This document shows, in pieces, positions 7,728-16,428 of a DNA stretch of 38,218 bases. Source of the DNA: Comamonas sp. lk (lineage in GTDB: Bacteria; Pseudomonadota; Gammaproteobacteria; Burkholderiales; Burkholderiaceae_C); NCBI GenBank assembly GCA_945925985.1, contig CAMELV010000037.1:1-38218 (forward strand). The letters are read 5' to 3'. Under the pieces are notes generated by a model. That model ran no database searches. It was given only the letters and a program-made list of their open reading frames with translations, and was not told the DNA's origin. Position numbers and translations under genes: made by a program. How positions within the stretch are numbered: the first letter of the stretch is position 1; the number at the start of each line of letters is the position of its first letter.

Positions 7728-9506
7728 ATGACCCAAGCACTCGACGAAAACACGAGTGCCTTGTTGTCGCGCCTGGCGCGTGTGGGTCGCCATTTCGCTC
7801 GACCCCGGTCCGCATGGGTGGTTGCTGTGCTGGCGACCATCACCATGTCCATGACCGAGCCGCTGATTCCGGCCCTGCTACAGCCCCTGCTTGACCGGGG
7901 GTTCCAGCAGCGCAGCCTGGCGGTCTGGATGGTGCCGGTTGCCTTGATTTTGTTGTTTGGCATTCGTGGTCTGGCGGGCTTCATTGCGCAAATCGCCCTG
8001 GCCAAACTGACCACCCAGGGTCTGCTGGTGCTCAGAACCGCTATGTTCGAGCGCCTTCAACGGGCTCAGCTCACTCTCTTTTCACAGCAGTCATCCAGCG
8101 CACTGGCCAACACCATCGTGTACGAGGTGCAGACCGGTTCAACCTTGCTGGTCAGTGCGCTGATGACACTGACACGGGACAGCGTCACCCTGCTGGCGCT
8201 GCTGGCTTACCTGATGATCCTGAATTGGAAGCTGACTTTGATCGTTGCCGTCCTGCTTCCCGCTGTGGCGATGGTGATGCGCACGCTGTCCAAGCGCCTC
8301 TACCGCCTGACCAAGAGCAGCCAGGCGGCGACCGACGAACTGGCCTATGTGGTCGAAGAAAATGTGTTGGCGCACCGAGATGTGCGGGTACAAGGGGCAC
8401 AGCAGGCCCAGGCGGAGCGCTTTTTTTTACTGGCAGACGGGCTTCGCCGGCTGTCGATGAAGTCGACGGCGGCGGGTTCGGCCATGACGCCGCTGACCCA
8501 GATGCTGGCTGCCGTGGCGCTGTCGTCGGTCATCAGCGTGGCGCTGCTTCAGAGCGCCGACCAGACCACCTCGGTGGGCAGCTTTGTGGCTTTTGTGACG
8601 GCTATGCTGATGCTGGTGGCCCCGCTCAAGCATTTGTCCGAACTGGCCAGTCCGATCACGCGCGGACTGGTGGCCATTGAACGCGGCCTCGATTTGCTAG
8701 AGACCATACCGGTGGAGGCTGGCGGCAGCTTTGCACAGGCGCGGGCACAAGGGCAAATCCGCTTTGACGATGTTTTGGTCCGGTTCAGTGACGACGGCCT
8801 GCCTGCCCTCGACCGGCTGAACCTGACGATACAGCCGGGTGAAACAGTTGCGCTGGTGGGCGCCTCTGGCGCCGGCAAGACCACCCTGGTCAACCTGCTG
8901 CCCCGATTTGTCGAATTGACCAGCGGCGCGGTCGAAATCGACGGCAAAGATGTTCGGGCGTGGGAGATTGATTCGCTACGCCGTCAGTTCGCGTTGGTCA
9001 GTCAGCACGTGGTCATGCTCAGCGGCAGCATTGCCGCCAACGTCGCCTTGGGGCAAGATATGGACCGCGCCCGTGTCCTGGATTGCCTGGCTGCTGCCAA
9101 CCTCGCTGGCTTCGTAGCCGCCCTCACAGCGGGCATTGACACTGAGGTCGGCCATAACGCCACGCAGCTGTCGGGCGGACAACGCCAACGCCTGGCCATC
9201 GCCCGTGCACTTTACAAGAATGCCCCTATCCTCATTCTTGATGAGGCCACGTCGGCGCTGGACGCCGAGTCCGAGCGTGCAGTGCAAGAAGCCTTGGAAC
9301 GCCTGATGCAGCACCGAACAACGCTGGTCATTGCTCACCGCCTCTCAACGGTGCAACACGCCGACCGTATCGTGGTGATGGAGGCGGGCCAGATTGTGGA
9401 GACCGGCAGCCACACCGAGTTGCTGGAGCGAGATGGGCGCTATGCGCGGCTGTTCCGGGCAGGATCCAACGAACAAACCGGGTCGGCAGACCAAGCTGAA
9501 TCCTGA
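7728..9506 (+). CDS. msbA: Lipid A export ABC transporter MsbA
   Basis: A homodimeric inner-membrane flippase for lipid A-core. The 592-aa half-transporter has six hydrophobic segments (residues about 30-300) fused to an ATPase domain with Walker A GASGAGKTT (378-386), Q loop VSQHVVMLSG (425-433), signature LSGGQRQRLAIARAL (481-495), Walker B ILILDEATSALD (501-512) and the switch His537. Length and architecture match MsbA. The ATG at 7728 has no strong ribosome-binding site. It diverges from the LPS glycosyltransferase gene across about 60 bp, and the GT4 gene follows 55 bp downstream on the same strand. Confidence 0.93.
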   Translation: MTQALDENTSALLSRLARVGRHFARPRSAWVVAVLATITMSMTEPLIPALLQPLLDRGFQQRSLAVWMVPVALILLFGIRGLAGFIAQIALAKLTTQGLLVLRTAMFERLQRAQLTLFSQQSSSALANTIVYEVQTGSTLLVSALMTLTRDSVTLLALLAYLMILNWKLTLIVAVLLPAVAMVMRTLSKRLYRLTKSSQAATDELAYVVEENVLAHRDVRVQGAQQAQAERFFLLADGLRRLSMKSTAAGSAMTPLTQMLAAVALSSVISVALLQSADQTTSVGSFVAFVTAMLMLVAPLKHLSELASPITRGLVAIERGLDLLETIPVEAGGSFAQARAQGQIRFDDVLVRFSDDGLPALDRLNLTIQPGETVALVGASGAGKTTLVNLLPRFVELTSGAVEIDGKDVRAWEIDSLRRQFALVSQHVVMLSGSIAANVALGQDMDRARVLDCLAAANLAGFVAALTAGIDTEVGHNATQLSGGQRQRLAIARALYKNAPILILDEATSALDAESERAVQEALERLMQHRTTLVIAHRLSTVQHADRIVVMEAGQIVETGSHTELLERDGRYARLFRAGSNEQTGSADQAES

Positions 9507-9561
9507 CCCTTCGCCATCGGCGAATGACAACGCAACTCTGCCCACTGAAACTTGACTGGCC

Positions 9562-10701
9562 ATGAAAACCAAACTTGCCATAGTGACCCGCAATTTTTCC
9601 AAAATTGGCGGGGGGGCCGAAAGTTTGGCTGTTTCCCTGGCGACGTCCATGCTTGGGGAATGCAACATCACCGTCGTTTCACAAGATTTTGACCAGTCGA
9701 CGGCCCTGTTCACGCATCGTCGGGTCCCCAAGTTGGCGTTGCGCAGTCGTTGGCTGAACCAGCTTTGGTTTAGCTGGTACACCAAGCGTGTCACCAGGCA
9801 GGGGTTCGACGTTGTCCACTCCTATGAAAACGTGACGCATGGTGATGTACAGACGGTCAGCGTCAAAACGGTTCACGCCAGTCTGAAGCAAAAAGGCATG
9901 AGTTCATGGCGCATTGCCTTGAGTCCCAGGTTGCTGGCCTACCTGTGGTTAGAAAAGAAAAGGCTGTGTAGCCCCGGTCACCAAAGCGTTTTTGTTTCCC
10001 AATTTGTTCATGACGAAACACGGGAGGTTATGCCCAGATTACCGGCAAGCAGCGTGGTTCCTCCTGGCGTTGACATTCCTGAGCGCCGGTTCACCCTCAT
10101 CGAAAAACGAACTGCACGGGAGACGCTGGGCTTGAATCCTTCCATCATGACCGTCGGGTTTGTCGGTCATGATTTTCAAAAGAAGGGGCTAGGTACCCTG
10201 CTCAAGGCCGCGGTGCAACTCCCCTTTGACATCCAAGTCATGGTTATCGGAAAACCGGTACAGGCTGACCAATACGCCGATCTTGTGGCCTTATTTGGAC
10301 CGGGTAAAACATGCCGATTCATGGGTGTGGTGAGCGATATGCCGACGGCCTATGCGGCCATGGATTGTTTGGCTCACCCGACAACCCAGGATGTTTTCCC
10401 GATGGTTATTCTGGAGGCTATGGCCAAGCACGTACCAGTGATCACCACCACCGAACCCTATAACAATATGGGCAGCTTGTTGGTGCACTACGGTGATGCA
10501 ATTTTATTGCCGAGGCCTGACGATATTCAAGGCCTGGTGACTGCTCTGAGCGCTATTTTCCTGAACACTGATTTGCGTCTCAAACTGGCTGAGAACGGAT
10601 TTTTATTCGCTAAGAAATACAGCTGGGATGTTGCCAAGTCCAAATATTACGAAATTTACCGACGCGTTCCAAAGAGAAAAATGCAATCAGGGGGTGGTTG
10701 A
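9562..10701 (+). CDS. Glycosyltransferase family 4 (WaaG-like)
   Basis: A GT-B retaining glycosyltransferase, probably acting on the LPS core given its neighbours. The 379-aa protein opens with KLAIVTRNFSKIGGGAESLAVSLA, the usual glycine-rich acceptor loop, has VPPGVDIP before the linker, VGFVGHDFQKKGLGTLLKA at the start of the donor domain, and the donor-phosphate motif DVFPMVILEAMAKHVPVI. The sugar and acceptor cannot be read from sequence. Base composition is lower in GC than msbA. The 40 bp to the convergent epimerase gene hold no clear terminator. Confidence 0.88.
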   Translation: MKTKLAIVTRNFSKIGGGAESLAVSLATSMLGECNITVVSQDFDQSTALFTHRRVPKLALRSRWLNQLWFSWYTKRVTRQGFDVVHSYENVTHGDVQTVSVKTVHASLKQKGMSSWRIALSPRLLAYLWLEKKRLCSPGHQSVFVSQFVHDETREVMPRLPASSVVPPGVDIPERRFTLIEKRTARETLGLNPSIMTVGFVGHDFQKKGLGTLLKAAVQLPFDIQVMVIGKPVQADQYADLVALFGPGKTCRFMGVVSDMPTAYAAMDCLAHPTTQDVFPMVILEAMAKHVPVITTTEPYNNMGSLLVHYGDAILLPRPDDIQGLVTALSAIFLNTDLRLKLAENGFLFAKKYSWDVAKSKYYEIYRRVPKRKMQSGGG

Positions 10702-10741
10702 TTTTTTTCTCCAGTCACTGACGGACTGAATAACTGGCGAA

Positions 10742-11608
10742 TCAAACCAATGGATGACCTGAAGCGGGCGAGGGATTCTCCAGTAGCAATGACAACTCGT
10801 CCGCGAAGTTCTCATTGACGTAGTCTTCGACGCGAATAAAATTCCCACTCCAGTATTGACGAAGCCTGGTCGTATCAGCACGAGAATACTCCGCCTCCTG
10901 GGTTAGCCCCTGTTGAATGACGAGCCCAGGAAACTTCCCGGCAACCATTTCCACAAGTCTCGATATTTTCGTGGCAACGCCAGTCCCGATATTCATGTGT
11001 GTGTATTGGATGCCCACCGTTGATAAGTTAAGCACGATGGCAGCAACATCTCTTACATGAATAAAGTCCCGCTGCATTCTTCCTTCGTTGTTGAGTGTGA
11101 AGACCGATCCCTTTGTCAAAGCATTTTTGAGTTTGCTGAAAATGGAAAACCTGTCTCTCCCCCCATACGTATTGAACACCCTCAAAATCTGGTATTCGAT
11201 GCCATTAGATTCACAAAATTCAGCGACAAGTTTTTCATTCAAATGCTTGGATATCCCATTGATTGAGATCGGACAGCAAATGCTGTCCTCCCCGGTGCGC
11301 ATATCCTCGCCATAAACAGCACAACTACTCATGAAAACGAGACGTTTGATGCGTTGCCGGCGCGCAGATTCCAGCAAAATCGCGGTTGACATCACATTTG
11401 AGTCAAGCAGGCGGTAAGGCTCCGAATTGGCAGAAGTGCGAAGGTCGCTGGCAGCATGGACAACAATCTCTGCGGCTGCCATTTTTTCATCAATGTCACC
11501 CCAATCGCCACGCCCCACCGCCGCCACTGTGCCGGCTTTTTTTTCCAAGACCTGCCGGCAAAATTCCGAACCAAAATTACCGTCGGCGCCTGTCAGCAAG
11601 ATGTTCAT
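10742..11608 (-). CDS. NAD-dependent epimerase/dehydratase with catalytic Tyr replaced by Asn
   Basis: An extended-SDR protein of the nucleotide-sugar epimerase type. It has the dinucleotide motif TGADGNFG, the HAASD segment, MSSCAVYG with the catalytic Ser region, and RVFNTYGGRDRFS. At the active-site YxxxK the protein reads N-G-I-S-K: Asn (AAT, 11258-11260) stands where Tyr is expected; Lys is kept. Catalysis may be impaired or changed. The ATG at 11608 is preferred over TTG at 11626 because the Rossmann strand (MNILLTG) starts there. Codon use is AT-richer than its neighbours, suggesting acquisition. It probably serves surface-polysaccharide synthesis with the adjacent glycosyltransferase and deacetylase. 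Confidence 0.85.
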   Translation of the reverse strand: MNILLTGADGNFGSEFCRQVLEKKAGTVAAVGRGDWGDIDEKMAAAEIVVHAASDLRTSANSEPYRLLDSNVMSTAILLESARRQRIKRLVFMSSCAVYGEDMRTGEDSICCPISINGISKHLNEKLVAEFCESNGIEYQILRVFNTYGGRDRFSIFSKLKNALTKGSVFTLNNEGRMQRDFIHVRDVAAIVLNLSTVGIQYTHMNIGTGVATKISRLVEMVAGKFPGLVIQQGLTQEAEYSRADTTRLRQYWSGNFIRVEDYVNENFADELSLLLENPSPASGHPLV

Positions 11609-11666
11609 TTTGGGCTTACAGATCAAGTGGAAAAGTGGGTTTTAGAATCCAATGGAACCTAACAAT

Positions 11667-12422
11667 CTAGGTGCCCGAAACCCTGGCGCCCCGTCGATCT
11701 TCGTAGCGGGTCAGGCACTTCAGTGCAAGGTGAGCACAGGAAGTGGTGCGGCTGACCAACACCCGTGGCAGGGTCAGCAGGTCACTGTCGCTCAGCCTGT
11801 GCACCCTGCCGCGAATCGTGGTGGTCGCCGTGCCGTAACCGGCCTCGCGCACGCACTGGACGGCGCCCTTGTCAAACCCACCGTAGGGATAGCAGAAATT
11901 GCGCACGCCTCCAGGCTGACGTACCAGAGCATCCAGCACCAAACGTGCGCCGACAATCTCCCGCCGCTGTTCAGCCAATTGCAGCTTCGCCAGGTCCTGG
12001 TGCGTCCGTGTGTGCGCGCCAATTTCCTGCCCGGCGTCGACCCAGGCCTGCAATTGCGCCGCTGTCATGAGAGGCACTTGCGGCACGCCACGCTCTCGGT
12101 CCCAGTCGTTGCGCTGGCCCACCCGGTCTGCCACCACGTAGCAGGTGGATGAAAAACCAAAGCGCTGTAGCACGGGCAAGGCACAGCGCAGGTTGTTTTC
12201 GTAGCCATCGTCAAAGGTGATGCCAAAGACACGGCCGGTTTTTTGCCCGGTCAGGTAAGGCAACAAATGCTGCATCGACAACCCGGTAAAGCCCAGGGCG
12301 CGCAGCATGGCCATCTGCCTTGCAAATGCGGCGGGCGACACCACCAACCCACGCATGGGGGTGCCCTTGGGCGGCGGCACATCCACCTGGTGGTACATCA
12401 AAATCGGAATTGGGGCTGTCAT
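11667..12422 (-). CDS. Polysaccharide deacetylase family protein (NodB homology)
   Basis: A carbohydrate esterase family 4 type metal-dependent deacetylase. The N-terminus PIPILMYHQVD is typical of bacterial surface-polysaccharide deacetylases. NodB motif 1 is GITFDDGYENN (catalytic and metal Asp), motif 2 is GAHTRTHQDL (metal His pair) and motif 3 is RNFCYPYGGFD. No signal peptide is evident, so it may be cytoplasmic. The ATG at 12422 is preferred; the open frame could also begin at TTG 12443, which overlaps the rng stop (TTGA). It lies directly downstream of rng and upstream of the epimerase, linking the housekeeping run with the envelope block. The substrate is unknown. Confidence 0.87.
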   Translation of the reverse strand: MTAPIPILMYHQVDVPPPKGTPMRGLVVSPAAFARQMAMLRALGFTGLSMQHLLPYLTGQKTGRVFGITFDDGYENNLRCALPVLQRFGFSSTCYVVADRVGQRNDWDRERGVPQVPLMTAAQLQAWVDAGQEIGAHTRTHQDLAKLQLAEQRREIVGARLVLDALVRQPGGVRNFCYPYGGFDKGAVQCVREAGYGTATTTIRGRVHRLSDSDLLTLPRVLVSRTTSCAHLALKCLTRYEDRRGARVSGT

Positions 12423-12439
12423 GACCAAGGCCGCATCTT

Positions 12440-13915
12440 TCAAACCAGCACGATATCGTATTGTTCTTGACCCATGGCGGTCTCGCTTTGCAGGGAAACT
12501 GGCTTGCCAATGAACTCGCTCAGCCCCGCCAGATGCTGGCTTTCCTCGTCCAGAAGCAGCTCGATCACCTTGGGCGAAGCCACCACTCGGAACTCACGCG
12601 GGTTGAACTGCCGGGCTTCACGTAAGATCTCACGCAGGATATCGTAAGCAACGCTACGCGCGGTCTTGATGCTGCCCTTACCCCCGCAACTGGCGCAGGG
12701 CTCGCACAGCATGTGAGCCAGCGACTCGCGCGTGCGCTTGCGGGTCATCTCCACCAAGCCCAGCTGCGAAAAGCCGGCTGCCATGGTTTTGACACGGTCG
12801 CGCTTAAGTTGCTTGCGAAATTCGGCCAGAACAGCGTCACGATGGTCTTCGCGAACCATGTCAATGAAATCCACGATGATGATGCCACCCAGGTTGCGCA
12901 GGCGCAGTTGCCGGGCAATCGCCTTGGACGCCTCTAGGTTGGTCTTGAAAATAGTGTCGTCAAAATTACGCGCACCGACAAAGCCGCCAGTATTCACATC
13001 TACCGTGGTCAAGGCCTCGGTCTGGTCCACGATCAGATAACCACCTGATTTCAACTCGACCCGTCGCCCGAGCGCCCGGGCAATTTCCTCGTCAATCGCA
13101 TGCAGATCAAAAATGGGACGTTCGCCATGGTAGTGCTGTAATTTGGCCGCTGCCGCCGGCATGAACTCCAGACCAAATGCCTGCAATGCGTCGAATTGCT
13201 CACGCGAATCAACGCGAATCGTCTGGGTGCCCTCACCGACCAGGTCCCGCAGCACCCGCTGCAACAGATTCAAATCCTGGTGCAGCAGAGAGCTCGGCGG
13301 CAGCCGCAGCGAAGCCTCCTTGATTCGGGCCCACGATTTGCGCAGGTAGGCGATATCTTCTGACAATTCGGCGTCACTCGCATCTTCGCCATTGGTGCGC
13401 AGAATGAAGCCGCCACCGCTTGGGCCTAGCAGGCGCACCAACCTTGCGCGCAACTCATCGCGCTGCGCTGACGGGATTTTTTGCGAGACGCCCACGTGGT
13501 CGTCCTGAGGCAAAAACACCAGCAGGCGGCCAGCAATGCTGATTTGCGTCGACAGGCGCGCCCCTTTGCTGCCAATAGGGTCTTTAATCACTTGTACCAG
13601 CAGGGTTTGCCCTTCGAACACCTGCTTCTCGATCGGCAGCTGCGGCAAGGTGTTACGCACCAGCCCAGGCGGCTCGCCATCAGCTTGCCGGTGCCAGAGG
13701 TCAGCCACATGTAAAAAGGCCGCGCGTTCCAGTCCAATGTCGATAAAGGCCGACTGCATGCCTGGCAGCACCCGCGCTACCTTGCCCAGGTAGACGTTGC
13801 TGACCAGGCCGCGCTCTAGGGTACGTTCGACGTGCAGCTCCTGCAGCACGCCGTTTTCCACTATGGCAACCCGCGTCTCCTGCGGTGCCCAATTGATCAG
13901 TATGTCTTCTTGCAT
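12440..13915 (-). CDS. rng: Ribonuclease G
   Basis: An endoribonuclease maturing the 16S rRNA 5' end and acting on some mRNAs. The 491-aa protein matches RNase G length. It has the N-terminal S1-like region (GLVSNVYLGKVARVLPGMQSAFIDIG), the 5'-sensor and RNase-H-like core, the catalytic Asp block TVDVNTGGFVG and IIIVDFIDM, and the zinc-link CEPCASCGGKG, with none of the long C-terminal scaffold of RNase E. ATG at 13915. It follows maf after 11 bp on the same strand, a common betaproteobacterial order. Confidence 0.95.
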   Translation of the reverse strand: MQEDILINWAPQETRVAIVENGVLQELHVERTLERGLVSNVYLGKVARVLPGMQSAFIDIGLERAAFLHVADLWHRQADGEPPGLVRNTLPQLPIEKQVFEGQTLLVQVIKDPIGSKGARLSTQISIAGRLLVFLPQDDHVGVSQKIPSAQRDELRARLVRLLGPSGGGFILRTNGEDASDAELSEDIAYLRKSWARIKEASLRLPPSSLLHQDLNLLQRVLRDLVGEGTQTIRVDSREQFDALQAFGLEFMPAAAAKLQHYHGERPIFDLHAIDEEIARALGRRVELKSGGYLIVDQTEALTTVDVNTGGFVGARNFDDTIFKTNLEASKAIARQLRLRNLGGIIIVDFIDMVREDHRDAVLAEFRKQLKRDRVKTMAAGFSQLGLVEMTRKRTRESLAHMLCEPCASCGGKGSIKTARSVAYDILREILREARQFNPREFRVVASPKVIELLLDEESQHLAGLSEFIGKPVSLQSETAMGQEQYDIVLV

Positions 13916-13926
13916 GGTGCCTAAGC

Positions 13927-14550
13927 TTAGACCCGAACCTGAAACCTGCGCAACAGCTGCGCGGTCTGGAAAAGGGGCAGTCCCATGATGCCAGAGTAAC
14001 TGCCTGAAATATGCGCGATGAAGGCCGCCGCCCTGCCCTGCACGCCGTAGGCGCCAGCCTTGCCCATTGGCTCACCGGTGCCGACGTAAGCTTCGATCTC
14101 GTCCGTGCCCAGCGGGGCGAAGCGCACCTGTGACCGGCTCAGTACCTGCGCGCGCTGTGAGCCCATTCCCACCGCCACCGCGGTCAAAACACGGTGGGTA
14201 CGACCGCCCAGCCGGGCCAACATGACTGCGGCATCAGCGGGGTCCGCCGGCTTGCCCAATATCACGCGGCCCAGGGCGACCGTGGTGTCTGAACACAGCA
14301 CCGGTGCAGCCGGCAGGCTACGCCGGTGCAAGCGCTGTAGCGCGGCATCAAGCTTGATTTGGGTAACACGCTGCACATAGACCGCTGGCGCCTCGTTCGG
14401 CAGCACCTGCTCGAGCGCCTCGGCATCTTCGTCATCCTCAGGCAGCAGCAGTTGGTAGGACACGCCCAGTTGCTCCAGCAGCTGGCGCCGGCGCGGACTT
14501 TGCGAGGCCAAATAAATGAAACTATTCACGGTGGTAAGGGTGGTTGGCAT
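13927..14550 (-). CDS. maf: Maf-family nucleotide pyrophosphatase (YhdE-like)
   Basis: A house-cleaning enzyme hydrolysing non-canonical or excess nucleoside triphosphates; the [10 protein letters not shown] motif fits the dTTP/UTP-preferring YhdE branch. The signature [12 protein letters not shown] binds phosphate near the N-terminus. [16 protein letters not shown] carries the catalytic Asp. From ATG 14550 the product is 207 aa; a GTG at 14529, directly before [11 protein letters not shown], is an alternative, and no ribosome-binding site decides between them. Both starts lie inside the end of rlmH, so translation is coupled. Confidence 0.92.
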   Translation of the reverse strand: MPTTLTTVNSFIYLASQSPRRRQLLEQLGVSYQLLLPEDDEDAEALEQVLPNEAPAVYVQRVTQIKLDAALQRLHRRSLPAAPVLCSDTTVALGRVILGKPADPADAAVMLARLGGRTHRVLTAVAVGMGSQRAQVLSRSQVRFAPLGTDEIEAYVGTGEPMGKAGAYGVQGRAAAFIAHISGSYSGIMGLPLFQTAQLLRRFQVRV

Positions 14551-14989
14551 TGATCGACCAAGCGCGGTACAGCTGCTCAATCAGCAAGACTCGCACAAAG
14601 GCATGGGGCAGCGTCAGGTCAGACAGACGAATACGCTCGTGGGCCGCCTGCCGAAATGCGGGCTCCAGTCCATCCGGGCCGCCGATCACCAGCGCCACAT
14701 CGTCCGCGTCCAGCTGCCAATGAAGCAGCTTGTCGGCCAGTGCCACCGTGGTCATGGCGGTGCCCCGCTCGTCCAGCGCAACCACTCGGCAGCCCTTAGG
14801 CAGCGCTGCTTCAATACGGCTGCGCTCGGCAGCCAGTAGCGTGTCCAGACTGCGTGAGCCGCGCGGCTCGGTCTTGACGGCCTTGAGCTCAATTTTGATC
14901 TCTGGCGGGAAGCGTTTGGCGTAGTCAGCCCAAGCGCTCTGCGCCCAGTCTGGCACCCGCAGACCCACGGCAACAATCAGCAGCCGCAC
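14522..14989 (-). CDS. rlmH: 23S rRNA (pseudouridine-1915-N3)-methyltransferase RlmH
   Basis: A SPOUT-class methyltransferase modifying helix 69 of 23S rRNA in assembled 70S ribosomes. The 155-aa protein has the family length, the SAM-binding knot [12 protein letters not shown], and the invariant C-terminus [25 protein letters not shown]...HPYHRE. The start is GTG at 14989, 10 bp beyond the rsfS stop. Its end overlaps maf. Confidence 0.97.
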   Translation of the reverse strand: MRLLIVAVGLRVPDWAQSAWADYAKRFPPEIKIELKAVKTEPRGSRSLDTLLAAERSRIEAALPKGCRVVALDERGTAMTTVALADKLLHWQLDADDVALVIGGPDGLEPAFRQAAHERIRLSDLTLPHAFVRVLLIEQLYRAWSINANHPYHRE

Positions 14990-14999
14990 GCGTCAAGCG

Positions 15000-15797
15000 T
15001 CACGCTTTGCGCGTGGCGGTCTTCTTGGCGGCCGGCTTAGTGGCGGTCTTGGCCGCCGTTTGACGCACGGGGGCCTTTTTGGCGGGCACCTTCTTGGCAG
15101 CCACCTTTTGAGCAGGTGCTTTTGTGGTGGGTGCTCTTGTGACGGGTGCTTTTTTTGCAGGCGCTTTATTCGCGGCCACATTCTTGGCAGGCTCGTTCAC
15201 CACCACCGGCCTGGGCGCCGCAGCCTTGGCAAGCGGTTTGGCGGCGGCCTTGCTGGCCGGGCGTTTGGCCACACCCTGTGCCGCAACCAGGTTCTTCTTG
15301 ACCTGAGCTTTGGACGGGAAGGCTTCTTGCACGCCTTTTTTGGCGGCATTCGAGCGTTTCAGGCTAGCGGGTGGCTTAGCTGCCTCCTCCTTTTTCGGTG
15401 TGGACTCTGCCTTGACCAGTGGCTTGGCCGCACCAAATTTGAGCCGCACGGCCTTTTCACCCCAGAGCTCCTCCAGGTTGTAATACTGGCGAATGATGGG
15501 CTGCATCACATGCACCACAGCCTGACCGCAGTCAACAATGATCCACTCGCCGTTGGCCTCACCCTCGAGCCTTGGCTTGGGAAATCCAGCTTCTCGCACT
15601 GCGTCGGAGACACTTGCGGCCAAGGCCTTGGTCTGCCGGTTGGAGGTACCTGAGGCAACGATCACCCGCTCAAACAAGGCCGAAAGGTGCTCGGTGTCAA
15701 ACACCTTGATGTCCTGGGCTTTCACATCCTCAAGGCCGTCCACGATGACACGCTGGAGTTTCTGAATATCTTTTTTGGCAGGTGTGGCAGTAGTCAT
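15000..15797 (-). CDS. rsfS: Ribosomal silencing factor RsfS with histone-H1-like C-terminal tail
   Basis: RsfS binds uL14 on the 50S subunit and blocks subunit joining in starvation. The conserved domain occupies about residues 8-115 (LQRVIVDGLEDVKAQDIKVFDT...SNRQTKALA...EWIIVDCGQAVVHVMQP..RQYYNLEELWG). The usual protein ends near there (105-130 aa). Here it continues for some 140 residues of Lys/Ala/Pro-rich sequence with units such as APAKKAP, KKVPAKKAP and KPAAKKTATRKA, like bacterial histone H1-type tails. The ATG at 15797 overlaps the nadD stop (TGATG), so TTG at 15800 is not needed. The tail may bind rRNA or DNA; that is inference. Confidence 0.92.
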   Translation of the reverse strand: MTTATPAKKDIQKLQRVIVDGLEDVKAQDIKVFDTEHLSALFERVIVASGTSNRQTKALAASVSDAVREAGFPKPRLEGEANGEWIIVDCGQAVVHVMQPIIRQYYNLEELWGEKAVRLKFGAAKPLVKAESTPKKEEAAKPPASLKRSNAAKKGVQEAFPSKAQVKKNLVAAQGVAKRPASKAAAKPLAKAAAPRPVVVNEPAKNVAANKAPAKKAPVTRAPTTKAPAQKVAAKKVPAKKAPVRQTAAKTATKPAAKKTATRKA

Positions 15798-16402
15798 CAA
15801 TGGGTCTGGTAAAGGTGATGGTGTTCAATATAACGCGCCACAGGTTCATAAACCAGCGGATCAACGTTTTGTTGGGTGCCCACAAGGGCACGAATCTCTG
15901 TGGCGCTCACGGCCATTGGCGCCACGGGCAGGCGCAGATAGCGCTCATCCAATGGCATGTTTGGCTCAAAATGGCCGCCAGACCGCGTCGGATCTTCACG
16001 CTCAGCTACACATATTGTAGCGACCTGCGAAATCTGCTGCCCATCGCGCCACTGGTTCAAGGCGCGGGCCTGGTCTTCTCCCATCAACAAAAACAGCTGA
16101 GCCTCAGGCCACCGGCCCTTCAGGACGCGCAAGGTGTCGATGGTGTAGCTGGGACCGATGCGCTCGATCTCCAGCGAATCAACCTGAACCTGCGGCAGGT
16201 CGCCGAAGCACAGGCTAGCCATGGCCAACCGGTGGTGGGCAGCCGTCAGTGGGCGGGCCTTGTGCCAGGCCTGGCCTGTGGGGATAACAAGCAGCCGATC
16301 CAGGCTCAGATGCTGCAGCGCGGCCAATACCAAGGCACGGTGAGCGTTATGCGGCGGGTCAAACGCGCCGCCAAAGATGCCGATTCGGGAGGGGCTGTTC
16401 AA
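15797..16402 (-). CDS. nadD: Nicotinate-nucleotide adenylyltransferase
   Basis: It converts nicotinate mononucleotide to deamido-NAD in NAD synthesis. The nucleotidyltransferase motif IGIFGGAFDPPHNAHRALV carries the HxGH-like triad (here HNAH). ISxTxIR-type binding appears as VSATEIRALV. The open frame extends back to 16594, but that part overlaps hemF and shows no homology. TTG at 16402 gives a 201-aa protein of normal length beginning five residues before the first strand; CTG at 16414 is possible. A GCTA-N9-TAGC palindrome lies in the gene at 16005-16021 and reads ATICVA. Confidence 0.9.
   Translation of the reverse strand: MNSPSRIGIFGGAFDPPHNAHRALVLAALQHLSLDRLLVIPTGQAWHKARPLTAAHHRLAMASLCFGDLPQVQVDSLEIERIGPSYTIDTLRVLKGRWPEAQLFLLMGEDQARALNQWRDGQQISQVATICVAEREDPTRSGGHFEPNMPLDERYLRLPVAPMAVSATEIRALVGTQQNVDPLVYEPVARYIEHHHLYQTH
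16005..16021. repeat. 17-bp palindrome inside nadD
   Basis: The sequence is GCTACACATATTGTAGC: 5-bp arms around a 7-base centre. It is read within nadD on the minus strand as GCT ACA ATA TGT GTA GCT (ATICVA), in the same frame as the other coding copies. Confidence 0.6.
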
Positions 16403-16428
16403 GTCACAGGTCAGGCCGTGCCTGCCCC

